A stretch of 5,488 nucleotides of DNA from Anaerolineae bacterium. Lineage in GTDB: Bacteria; Chloroflexota; Anaerolineae; UBA1429. Below the pieces are notes generated by a model, which made no database searches, was not told the origin of the DNA, and saw only the letters and a program-made list of their open reading frames with translations. This document shows positions 1 through 5,038 of the stretch, one piece after another; the first letter of the stretch is position 1, and the number at the start of each line of letters is the position of its first letter. The stretch is taken from the NCBI GenBank assembly GCA_007118555.1, contig SKRJ01000321.1, positions 1 through 5,488 of the forward strand, given 5' to 3'. The position numbers and the translations under genes are program-made.

Positions 1-569
1 ACCGCCGACTCGATGACAAAGTAGCCATCGGCGCTGATGCCCAGGGTGTAGGCGTTGCCCCAGCCATCATCGCGCAGCTCGAGGTTCTGCCAGTTGTCGT
101 CGGTGCCATCCAGCCACACCACGTCAAACTCGACAACGACATCGTCTACATACAGGTCGGCCAGCATCGACTCGGTGCGCATGTCGCCCTGGGTATAGTT
201 CACGATCACAAGCGACTGATCGCGATAGATAATCGCGCCCTGTGGCTTCTCCGAGATATCCCAGCCGCTGGATGGATCGCGAAAGTCGTCGGCAAAGATC
301 ACGCCCGAAGCGTCGAGTTCCTCGGGCGGCTCGGGCGTCGGGGTGCTCTCGGGCTCGACGGTGATCTCGACGATCCGTGTGACTTCCACCTCGACGGTTA
401 CTTCTACCGGCACCTCGACCTCGACGATCCTCTCGACCTCGACGATCCTCGTGACCTCGACCTGCGCCGGTTCCACGACGCGGCCCATGTGAAGCAGCGA
501 GCAGGCAGCCGTGGTCAGGCCAAACCCCACCACCGCAATGAAAATGGCCACCCATCTTTTCACCAGCAT
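1..569 (-). CDS. Secreted lipoprotein with Val-Glu-rich linker and beta-sandwich-like domain (3' end outside window)
   Basis: The reading frame is open from the ATG at 569 to the left edge (189 codons plus two bases), so the C-terminus is missing. Residues 1-23 look like a lipoprotein signal: Lys4 and Arg5, a hydrophobic stretch (about 6-18), then TTAAC with Cys23 as the likely lipidated residue; Thr at -3 makes the lipobox slightly atypical. Residues 37-72 are a Val/Glu/Thr/Arg-rich linker built on RIVEVE and VEVTRIVE units, followed by a short Pro/Thr/Glu spacer (73-84). From about residue 90 a globular domain begins (FADDFRDPSSGW) and continues with DNWQNLELRDDGWGNAY; this resembles the concanavalin-like/DUF1080-type domains seen in Chloroflexota lipoproteins, by eye only. 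GGGGGAG lies 3 nt before the ATG. It probably acts outside the membrane; substrate and partner are unknown. Codon periodicity and the signal peptide make the frame secure; the function is not. Confidence 0.85.
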   Translation of the reverse strand, partial: MLVKRWVAIFIAVVGFGLTTAACSLLHMGRVVEPAQVEVTRIVEVERIVEVEVPVEVTVEVEVTRIVEITVEPESTPTPEPPEELDASGVIFADDFRDPSSGWDISEKPQGAIIYRDQSLVIVNYTQGDMRTESMLADLYVDDVVVEFDVVWLDGTDDNWQNLELRDDGWGNAYTLGISADGYFVIESA

Positions 570-579
570 CTGCTCCCCC

Positions 580-600
580 TTGTGAGAACCAGACCCACAA
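580..600 (-). other. Small hairpin just upstream of the lipoprotein ribosome binding site
   Basis: In the minus-strand RNA, TTGTGGG (600-594) can pair with CTCACAA (586-580) around a 7-nt loop, with one G-U pair. It abuts the GGGGGAG ribosome binding site at 573-579. It could tune translation or simply be part of the leader; no known riboswitch class is recognised. Confidence 0.35.
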
Positions 601-611
601 AAAGCTGTCGC

Positions 612-651
612 CCTGCATGTCCATAGGCCGCACTTGGCCATGACATGCGGG
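612..651 (-). other. Strong 5'-leader hairpin of the lipoprotein gene
   Basis: Bases 612-621 pair with 642-651 (10 pairs including one T-G wobble, centred on GCATGTC/GACATGC). After small bulges at 622 and 625 come two more pairs and a GGCC/GGCC stem (626-629 with 636-639) closing a 6-nt loop. If the promoter predicted at 656-684 is right, this structure forms the very 5' end of the lipoprotein mRNA. It is followed on the minus strand by a TTTTT run about 8 nt away (603-599), so a weak terminator is the alternative reading. Confidence 0.5.
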
Positions 652-655
652 CGCC

Positions 656-684
656 ATGCTACCCGATTCGGGCATCACTGTCCA
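656..684 (-). promoter_or_regulatory. Predicted promoter of the lipoprotein gene
   Basis: On the minus strand TGGACA (684-679, 5/6 match to TTGACA) and TAGCAT (661-656, 4/6 match to TATAAT) are 17 bp apart, giving a predicted start near 649 and a leader of about 80 nt. The spacer holds a palindrome, CCCGA-T-TCGGG (662-672), a possible operator. Prediction rests on the two boxes and their spacing only. Confidence 0.4.
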
Positions 685-694
685 GCGATACTTT

Positions 695-715
695 GCGCAG
701 AGGAGGGCTCTGCGC
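695..715 (-). terminator. Inverted repeat abutting the stop codon of the URO-D-like gene
   Basis: GCGCAGAG (695-702) and CTCTGCGC (708-715) are perfect 8-bp complements around a 5-nt loop. The stem starts at the last base of the stop codon (715-717). The minus-strand bases that follow (AAAGTATCGC) contain no U-tract, so this is a hairpin 3' end or a non-canonical terminator rather than a classical intrinsic one. Confidence 0.45.
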
Positions 716-1809
716 TATCCTTGCATACCCAGGATCGGGCGCAGCGCATCGATCTCGGCCTGATCCTCGACCATGATGTACAGATAGAGGCCGCGGGGGT
801 CGAGGCCGTCCAGCAGCTCGCGGGCCTCGTCGGGCGTGAACGAGCCCCGGATCAGCAGGGGCCGCCCGGCCTCCTGGATGCGCCGCCAATAGGGCAGCAT
901 GCCCGACACCGGCGGCCCGCCCGAGATCAGCTCATAGTTCACCTCAAAGCAGCGGATCTCGTCGATCTCGAGAAAGGCATCCAGCAGAAACATCGAGGTC
1001 GAGTGCAGATGCATAAAGGCGCACGCGAAATGCCCCGCCAGTTCGCGATCCACCGGCTGCAGGAACTCGCGATAGAGCCGGGGGGAATAGAGCCCGGAGG
1101 CGTCCTCCTGCATGCGGATGATGGGGCCCGGCGCCCAGAGCTGGTACTGGGCATCATAGTAGCCACCGTGGTAAAGCGGAATGCGGCGCCAGGCCTCGAC
1201 GGTGATCTCGCGAAAGATGTCCGACAGCCGCGCCAGCAGACGGCGTGCGCGCTCTGGCTCCTCCAGCAGGTCCAGCACACTCTGGCTGTGGCCTCGCAAG
1301 GAGGCCGCCAGATCCGACGGGCCGTGCAGCGTGCCGTGGCTCACGGGATAGCGCCCCTCGGCATGGCGAACCAGCGTCTCGATAAAGGCCATATAGACGC
1401 GGAACCAGGGATGGTCATGGTCGAGGCGCAGGCGCTCCAGCTCGTCCCAGGAGAGGCAGCGCTCGACGCCCAGGATGCTGCCAGGCAGGATGCGCAACCG
1501 GCCCCCCAGCATGCCGTCCAGCCAGGGCACCGCCTGGGAGGGGGTTGCCCCGCGAAAGATGTCATCGTCGATGATCTCGCCCTCGCGCAGCAGGCGCTCC
1601 TGATCCTCGACAAAGGCCTCGGGCTCGACCATATCGGGCGTCAGGTACTCCCGATCCTGCCAGGCGGCACTGGCGGCAAACTCTTGCAGGGGAAACCAGG
1701 TCTTGAACGAGAATCCCACCAGGGGGCGCTCGGTATCCTCGCGGGACCAAAAGGCGCGATAGCGGGCGACCTTGGCCGGGTCGTTGCCAAAGGGATATGT
1801 CGCGGGCAT
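715..1809 (-). CDS. Uroporphyrinogen decarboxylase (URO-D) superfamily protein, non-haem type
   Basis: This 364-residue protein shows the layout of the URO-D superfamily TIM barrel (COG0407-like), which includes haem UroD and the cobamide-dependent methyltransferases MtaA, MtbA and CmuA. Recognisable parts are HGTLHGPSDLAASLRG (about 158-173), the acidic EDASGLYSPRLYREFLQP stretch (235-252) and FMHLHST (265-271), followed by the hydrophobic helix and strand leading to FEVNYE (288-293). The N-terminal Arg-rich substrate loop of true UroD is not evident; ERPLVGF (27-33) stands there, so haem synthesis is unlikely. At the position where MtaA-type proteins have a zinc-binding His-x-Cys, this one has His267-Leu-His269. 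Start: ATG at 1809 with AAGGAGG (1815-1821) 5 nt upstream. No corrinoid protein or methyltransferase partner lies in the window. Family confidence is moderate to good; the substrate is unknown. Confidence 0.8.
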   Translation of the reverse strand: MPATYPFGNDPAKVARYRAFWSREDTERPLVGFSFKTWFPLQEFAASAAWQDREYLTPDMVEPEAFVEDQERLLREGEIIDDDIFRGATPSQAVPWLDGMLGGRLRILPGSILGVERCLSWDELERLRLDHDHPWFRVYMAFIETLVRHAEGRYPVSHGTLHGPSDLAASLRGHSQSVLDLLEEPERARRLLARLSDIFREITVEAWRRIPLYHGGYYDAQYQLWAPGPIIRMQEDASGLYSPRLYREFLQPVDRELAGHFACAFMHLHSTSMFLLDAFLEIDEIRCFEVNYELISGGPPVSGMLPYWRRIQEAGRPLLIRGSFTPDEARELLDGLDPRGLYLYIMVEDQAEIDALRPILGMQG

Positions 1810-1824
1810 GGGATCCTCCTTGCG

Positions 1825-1861
1825 TCACGCTAAAAGAGCATCACGCTGAAACAGCGTTATA
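1825..1861 (-). promoter_or_regulatory. Weak promoter element and paired repeats upstream of the URO-D-like gene
   Basis: TATAAC (minus strand, 1861-1856) is a 5/6 match to a -10 box, about 46 nt before the start codon, but no convincing -35 box sits 16-18 bp upstream of it. Just downstream are two near-identical 11-bp direct repeats, TCACGCTAAAA (1825-1835) and TCACGCTGAAA (1841-1851), 16 bp apart; the second overlaps a dyad, ACGCTG-AAA-CAGCGT (1843-1857). The arrangement suits an operator placed at the start of the transcript. The regulator is unknown. Confidence 0.3.
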
Positions 1862-1951
1862 GCCGCATGCTACCATGTGCGTACGGCGCCGTCCAGCGCC
1901 AGTAGCGGGAGACTATCGGATGGATCGTGCTGGTCCGGCCCACAAACAGCG

Positions 1952-1979
1952 AGGGCACAGAGTAGCTACCCTGTGCCCT
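1952..1979 (-). terminator. Probable terminator hairpin downstream of RNase J
   Basis: AGGGCACAG (1952-1960) and CTGTGCCCT (1971-1979) form a perfect 9-bp stem around a 10-nt loop, 44 nt past the RNase J stop codon. The minus-strand bases that follow (CGCTGTTTG) give only a short, broken T-run, so termination may be weak or assisted by a factor. It lies before the promoter region of the next gene, which fits separate units. Confidence 0.55.
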
Positions 1980-2023
1980 TGGATCCCGTGCCTGTAGATT
2001 CGATACGCCGCTTTGCAATGCCT

Positions 2024-3685
2024 CTAGTGGGTCGAGACCACTGCCACCACGACCGGGCGACGGCGGGTCTCGTTGTAGAAAAAGTTGCTGAGCCGCCGCT
2101 CGATCAGTGTGCTCACCTGTTCCGGCTCATAGCCGGCGCCATTGCCCTGATAGCTCTCGATCACCTCCGAGATGGCCTCCTCACCGGCATCCAGGAGCTC
2201 CTGGGCCTCGGGCACATACACAAAGCCGTGCGAGACGATCTCGGGCTCGTGCAGGATCGTCCCGGTCTGGGCGTTGATGGTGACCTTGACCACCACAATG
2301 CCGTCCTGGGCCAGGGTCATGCGGTCGCGCAGCAGGCTGCGGCCCACATCGCCCACCAGCGAGCCATCCACAAGGATGCCCTCCGCGGGCACGGACTCGC
2401 CCAGGCGGGCGCCCTCGGGCGTCAACTCGAGCACGTCGCCATTGTCCAGCACAAAGATGTTCTCCTGCGGCATGCCCATCTCTTGGGCCAGCCATGCATG
2501 CTGATGCAACATGCGATAGGCGCCGTGTAGCGGCACAAAATAGGTGGGACGCAGCAGGTTCAGCATCATCTTGAGCTCTTCCTGTGCGGCGTGGCCCGAG
2601 ACATGCAAACCCGCCTGACGGCCATACACCACCTGCGCGCCACGTCGGAACAGGTTGTCGATATTCCGATAGATGGCCGTCTCGTTACCCGGAATCGCAT
2701 AGGAGGAGAGAATGACCGTATCCCCCTCGCGGATTCTGGCATAGCGGAAGCGTCCCACGGCCATGCGGGCCAACGCCGAGTTGGGCTCTCCCTGCGACCC
2801 CGTGGCCATGATCACGATCTCGTTGTCGGGGAGGTTGTTGATCTCGCTGATCGGAACGCGCGAGCCCTCGGGAAAGCGAATATAACCCAAGTTCTGCGCG
2901 ATTTCGACGTTCTGCTCCATGCTGCGGCCCGCAATGGCGATCTTGCGGCCGTACTTGTGCGCGGTCTCGATCACGAGCTGCACCCGCGAGAGGAGCGAGG
3001 CAAAGGTAGCCACGATGATACGCCCCTCGGCACGCGAGAACACCTGGTCAAAGACATCCCGGAGTTGGCCCTCTGAAGGCGTATAGCCCGGCGACTCGGC
3101 GTTGGTGCTGTCCGACATGAGCAGCAGCACCCCCTCGCTCGATAGGCGGGCCATGGCGCCCATGTCGCTGGGAGGCCCCTCCAGGGGGGTATGGTCGATC
3201 TTGAAATCGCCCGTATGTACGATCAGCCCCATCGGGGTGCGAATGGCCAACCCCAACGAATCGGGAATCGAGTGGTTCACATGAAAGGGCATGACGCTGA
3301 ACGGCCCCAGGACGACCACCTGGCCATCGGTGATGGTGTGCAGGGTGGTGTTCTGGAGCGCCCTGGCATTCAGCTTGTTCTCGATCAGGGCCAATGCCAG
3401 GGGCGGCGCATAGATCGGAGCCGCTATCTTTTCCAGCAGATAGGGCAGACCACCGATGTGGTCCTCATGACCGTGGGTGATGACGATGCCGCGTATCTTT
3501 TCCTTACGCTCCTCCAGATACTGAAAGTCAGGAATCACCACGTCCACACCCAGCATCTCCTCGGAGGGAAACTGGATGCCCACATCCACGATCAATATAT
3601 CATTCTCGGTCTCGATCACATTACAATTCTTGCCAATCCCCCCCATGCCTCCCAGGGGGATTACGCGCAACGATCCATTCTCCAT
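2024..3685 (-). CDS. rnj: Ribonuclease J (metallo-beta-lactamase/beta-CASP nuclease)
   Basis: RNase J acts on mRNA and rRNA precursors in the cytoplasm as a 5'-to-3' exonuclease and an endonuclease. The 553-residue length matches the family (about 555). Numbered from the ATG at 3685: RVIPLGGMGGIGKN (7-20) opens the lactamase fold; HGHEDHIGG (71-79) supplies the main zinc ligands; NHSIPDS (137-143) and HTGDFK (157-162) carry a further His and Asp. SDSTNAESPG, the beta-CASP region (VATFASLLSRVQ, then IAGRSMEQN), TGSQGEP and SGHAAQEEL follow, with a last conserved His in PLHGAYRM. The remaining 130-150 residues are the C-terminal domain. An in-frame TTG at 3712 would add nine residues, but AAGGAG (3695-3700) sits 9 nt before the ATG, and family proteins begin close to this point. 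All key motifs look intact. It is preceded by a long leader and appears to be its own transcription unit. Confidence 0.97.
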   Translation of the reverse strand: MENGSLRVIPLGGMGGIGKNCNVIETENDILIVDVGIQFPSEEMLGVDVVIPDFQYLEERKEKIRGIVITHGHEDHIGGLPYLLEKIAAPIYAPPLALALIENKLNARALQNTTLHTITDGQVVVLGPFSVMPFHVNHSIPDSLGLAIRTPMGLIVHTGDFKIDHTPLEGPPSDMGAMARLSSEGVLLLMSDSTNAESPGYTPSEGQLRDVFDQVFSRAEGRIIVATFASLLSRVQLVIETAHKYGRKIAIAGRSMEQNVEIAQNLGYIRFPEGSRVPISEINNLPDNEIVIMATGSQGEPNSALARMAVGRFRYARIREGDTVILSSYAIPGNETAIYRNIDNLFRRGAQVVYGRQAGLHVSGHAAQEELKMMLNLLRPTYFVPLHGAYRMLHQHAWLAQEMGMPQENIFVLDNGDVLELTPEGARLGESVPAEGILVDGSLVGDVGRSLLRDRMTLAQDGIVVVKVTINAQTGTILHEPEIVSHGFVYVPEAQELLDAGEEAISEVIESYQGNGAGYEPEQVSTLIERRLSNFFYNETRRRPVVVAVVSTH

Positions 3686-3694
3686 AAAAAGCTT

Positions 3695-3700
3695 CTCCTT
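3695..3700 (-). promoter_or_regulatory. Ribosome binding site that fixes the RNase J start
   Basis: AAGGAG on the minus strand, 9 nt before the ATG at 3685. It lies inside the nine-codon extension that a TTG start at 3712 would need, so it supports the ATG as the true start. Confidence 0.7.
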
Positions 3701-3731
3701 GCTCTCGGTCAACGGGCCAACATAAAAGAAT

Positions 3732-3757
3732 CCGCCCTTTCGCTACGCGAGGGGCGG
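3732..3757 (-). terminator. Terminator-like hairpin in the RNase J leader (possible attenuator)
   Basis: On the minus strand CCGCCC (3757-3752) pairs with GGGCGG (3737-3732), and inside it TCGC (3750-3747) pairs with GCGA (3743-3740) around a 3-nt loop. The stem is followed at once by ATTCTTTTATG (3731-3721), a T-rich run. This is the best intrinsic-terminator-like element in the window, yet it lies between the predicted RNase J promoter and its start codon, about 47 nt before the ATG. Conditional termination is possible; a leader stem with no such role is the alternative. Confidence 0.45.
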
Positions 3758-3792
3758 TCAGGTGCGCTGTTACCTTCGATAGCTACGGTTTC

Positions 3793-3856
3793 ACGGGGCC
3801 TGGGCGGCGCAACGCCAACGTGGCTCTTGCGACCAGACTCGGATCCACGGCCCCAT
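3793..3856 (-). other. Long-range stem in the RNase J leader
   Basis: In the minus-strand RNA, GGGGCC (3854-3849) pairs with GGCCCC (3800-3795). The helix extends by a wobble (3855 with 3794) and another pair (3856 with 3793). The wobble works only in minus-strand RNA. Inside lies a small GGCG/CGCC stem (3806-3809 with 3813-3816). The outer stem begins within a few bases of the predicted transcription start (about 3858). Confidence 0.35.
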
Positions 3857-3864
3857 CTTCACAT

Positions 3865-3893
3865 ATTCTACTGGTATAGAGGGAAATGACCAA
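3865..3893 (-). promoter_or_regulatory. Predicted RNase J promoter
   Basis: On the minus strand TAGAAT (3870-3865) is a 5/6 match to the -10 consensus. TTGGTC (3893-3888) lies 17 bp upstream as a weak -35 (3/6). The predicted start near 3858 gives a leader of about 170 nt. No better pair is seen closer to the gene. Only the boxes and spacing support it. Confidence 0.4.
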
Positions 3894-3908
3894 ATCGAGA
3901 GCCTGGTC

Positions 3909-3934
3909 CATGGCTCGTGCCCGCACGAGCCATG
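3909..3934 (-). terminator. Long perfect inverted repeat downstream of the PhnP-like gene
   Basis: CATGGCTCGTGC (3909-3920) and GCACGAGCCATG (3923-3934) are perfect 12-bp complements separated by two bases; in RNA this would be an 11-bp stem with a CCCG tetraloop. It lies 48 nt past the stop codon of the hydrolase and 15 bp upstream of the -35 box predicted for RNase J. There is no U-tract on the minus strand after it. A factor-dependent or U-less terminator is the likely role; a protein-binding palindrome is possible. Confidence 0.5.
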
Positions 3935-3982
3935 CCACAAGAACCGGCGCAGCCATCGCTCAATAGCTCCAACGTTCCTCCA

Positions 3983-4780
3983 CTAGGGGACCTCGACCGA
4001 CTGCCCATCGTACGCAAAGCTGATCCAGTCGGGGAGGCGTTGCGACTCGATCTCATAGTCCATGTCGTGGGCCAGATGGGTCAGGAGGCACCGCCGAGGC
4101 GCGATCCGCTGCGCATAATCGAGGCTCTCCTCCAGCGAGAGGTGGCCCTCATGGGGCCGATGGCGCAGGCAGTTCAGGATCAGGAGCTCCAGGCCACGCA
4201 GGCGCGCCAACGACTCGGGCGGGATGCGCTTGACGTCGGGGATATAGGCCACGTCGTTCAGGCGATAGCCCTGGCACCCCACAAGAGGCCCATGTACCAC
4301 CGGAATCGTCTCGATGGTCAGACCGTTCATCCGGCAGCCATCGTGCAGCGGGTGGGGCACCAGACTGGGGATACCGCCGCCCACATACTCGGGCGGATGG
4401 AACACATAGTCAAAGGCGCCATCCAGAATCCCCAGGGTCTCTTCCGAGCCATAGATGGGGATGGACCCGTTCTGGCGCCGGCAATAGGAGCGGATGTCGG
4501 GCAGACCATAGATGTGGTCGGCGTGGCCGTGCGTGTACAACACGGCATCGATGTGCGTGATGCGGTTGGCCAGCATCTGATCGCGGAAATCCTGCGAGGT
4601 ATCAATCAAGATGTGCCCCTCGCCGCTCTGCACCAGGATCGAGGCCCGCGTGCGGCGGTGGCGCGGGTTGTCCAGGGCCTTGCGGCACACCTTGACCGGG
4701 CAACTCGCATAGTCCGTGATCATGCAGTCCAACGTAGGCACGCCGTGCGACGTACCGGTTCCCAGCAGCGTGATACGCAT
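3983..4780 (-). CDS. PhnP-like metallo-beta-lactamase-fold hydrolase
   Basis: A 265-residue cytoplasmic metal-dependent hydrolase, probably a phosphodiesterase, of the PhnP/RNase Z-like branch of the metallo-beta-lactamase fold (COG1235-like). MRITLLGTGTSHGVP (1-15) is the family N-terminus. Cys19, Cys27 and Cys32 fall where PhnP carries its structural zinc site. ILIDTSQDFR (57-66) and THGHADHIYG (83-92) give the His-x-His-x-Asp-His metal motif; His163 (VVHGP), Asp182 (YIPDVKRIP) and His235 (LTHLAHDMD) complete the usual ligand set. Start: the ATG at 4780 has ACGGAG 5 nt upstream and begins exactly at the conserved motif; a further 50 in-frame codons upstream show no homology. No phosphonate genes lie nearby, so a role in phosphonate breakdown is not supported, and the substrate is unknown. 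It is divergent from groESL. Confidence 0.9.
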   Translation of the reverse strand: MRITLLGTGTSHGVPTLDCMITDYASCPVKVCRKALDNPRHRRTRASILVQSGEGHILIDTSQDFRDQMLANRITHIDAVLYTHGHADHIYGLPDIRSYCRRQNGSIPIYGSEETLGILDGAFDYVFHPPEYVGGGIPSLVPHPLHDGCRMNGLTIETIPVVHGPLVGCQGYRLNDVAYIPDVKRIPPESLARLRGLELLILNCLRHRPHEGHLSLEESLDYAQRIAPRRCLLTHLAHDMDYEIESQRLPDWISFAYDGQSVEVP

Positions 4781-4844
4781 GGTAACTCCGTTCGAGGCCG
4801 GACTCGGCATCAGAAGCCCGGCTGGATACTCTGCACACCTACGC

Positions 4845-4874
4845 ATTATAGACATACGCAACCGAGCAGGCCAA
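4845..4874 (-). promoter_or_regulatory. Predicted promoter of the PhnP-like gene
   Basis: On the minus strand TATAAT (4850-4845) is a perfect -10 box, with TTGGCC (4874-4869, 4/6) 18 bp upstream. The predicted start near 4838 gives a leader of about 58 nt. Both CIRCE-like dyads of groESL lie at least 35 bp upstream of this promoter, so they need not control it. Confidence 0.55.
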
Positions 4875-4909
4875 ATCCATGAACCAGCGTCACTCGACCT
4901 GCATGCAAT

Positions 4910-4936
4910 TTGGCACTCGACGTTTGACATTGCTAA
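4910..4936 (+). promoter_or_regulatory. CIRCE element 1 (HrcA operator) over the groESL -35 box
   Basis: TTGGCACTC (4910-4918), 9 bases, CATTGCTAA (4928-4936). Compared with the CIRCE consensus TTAGCACTC-N9-GAGTGCTAA, the left arm matches 8/9 and the right arm 7/9, with the exact N9 spacing. It overlaps the -35 box of groES, a position where bound HrcA would block transcription. Confidence 0.8.
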
Positions 4937-4952
4937 TTGGATATGCTACTAT
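4924..4952 (+). promoter_or_regulatory. groESL promoter (housekeeping sigma type)
   Basis: TTGACA (4924-4929) is a perfect -35 box, 17 bp from TACTAT (4947-4952, 5/6), which is preceded by an extended -10 TGC (4944-4946). The predicted start is near 4959, with a leader of about 90 nt to the groES ATG. The strong boxes together with CIRCE fit a repressor-controlled chaperonin operon rather than an alternative heat-shock sigma factor. Confidence 0.8.
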
Positions 4953-4953
4953 G

Positions 4954-4980
4954 CTGGCAGTCGCAGCCAGAGAGTGCCAG
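4954..4980 (+). promoter_or_regulatory. CIRCE-like element 2 over the groESL transcription start
   Basis: CTGGCAGTC (4954-4962), 9 bases, GAGTGCCAG (4972-4980). The arms are complementary at 8 of 9 positions and have the exact N9 spacing of CIRCE. Against the consensus the left arm matches 6/9 and the right arm 7/9. Its centre is 44 bp from that of element 1. Part of it would be transcribed at the start of the leader. Confidence 0.55.
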
Positions 4981-5031
4981 GCCGATGGGGCCACGGCCAC
5001 GCTCTGCGCAGATCCACATTCTACATCGGTT

Positions 5032-5038
5032 GAGGAGG
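5032..5038 (+). promoter_or_regulatory. groES ribosome binding site
   Basis: GAGGAGG lies 11 nt before the groES ATG. A second AGGAG (5045-5049) touches the ATG and is too close to serve it, so the upstream copy is the likely site despite its slightly long spacing. Confidence 0.65.

Noticed and set aside
124..678. A minus-strand frame of 184 codons overlapping the lipoprotein gene in another phase
   Set aside because: It is Arg/Gly-rich without domain character, whereas the frame starting at 569 gives a signal peptide, a lipobox and a known linker type.
634..1833. A 399-codon open frame on the plus strand opposite the URO-D-like gene
   Set aside because: It is longer than the gene it overlaps, but it has no family motif or credible ribosome binding site. 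The minus-strand frame has AAGGAGG before its ATG and clear superfamily motifs. High GC at third codon positions explains the antisense frame.
3686..3712. TTG start for RNase J at 3712
   Set aside because: The nine extra residues are not typical of the family, and the AAGGAG ribosome binding site would lie within that coding stretch; the ATG at 3685 fits better.
1877..3889. Several plus-strand open frames opposite RNase J
   Set aside because: RNase J is intact and certain on the minus strand. These frames are compositional shadows with no motifs.
3686..3982. A hidden small gene in the 297-bp gap before RNase J
   Set aside because: No frame with a ribosome binding site and coding character is seen. 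The gap is explained by a terminator hairpin, a promoter and a structured leader.
3917..4882. A 321-codon plus-strand frame opposite the PhnP-like gene
   Set aside because: It is antisense to a gene with full metal-ligand motifs and shows no recognisable domain. It also covers the hydrolase promoter and the 12-bp hairpin.
4781..4930. A 50-codon N-terminal extension of the PhnP-like protein
   Set aside because: It would run through the predicted promoter and ribosome binding site, and the family N-terminus begins exactly at the ATG at 4780.
4982..5029. A possible thermosensor stem in the groES leader (CCGAT with ATCGG)
   Set aside because: It has only five pairs across a 38-nt gap and does not cover the ribosome binding site; no ROSE-like or fourU pattern is present.
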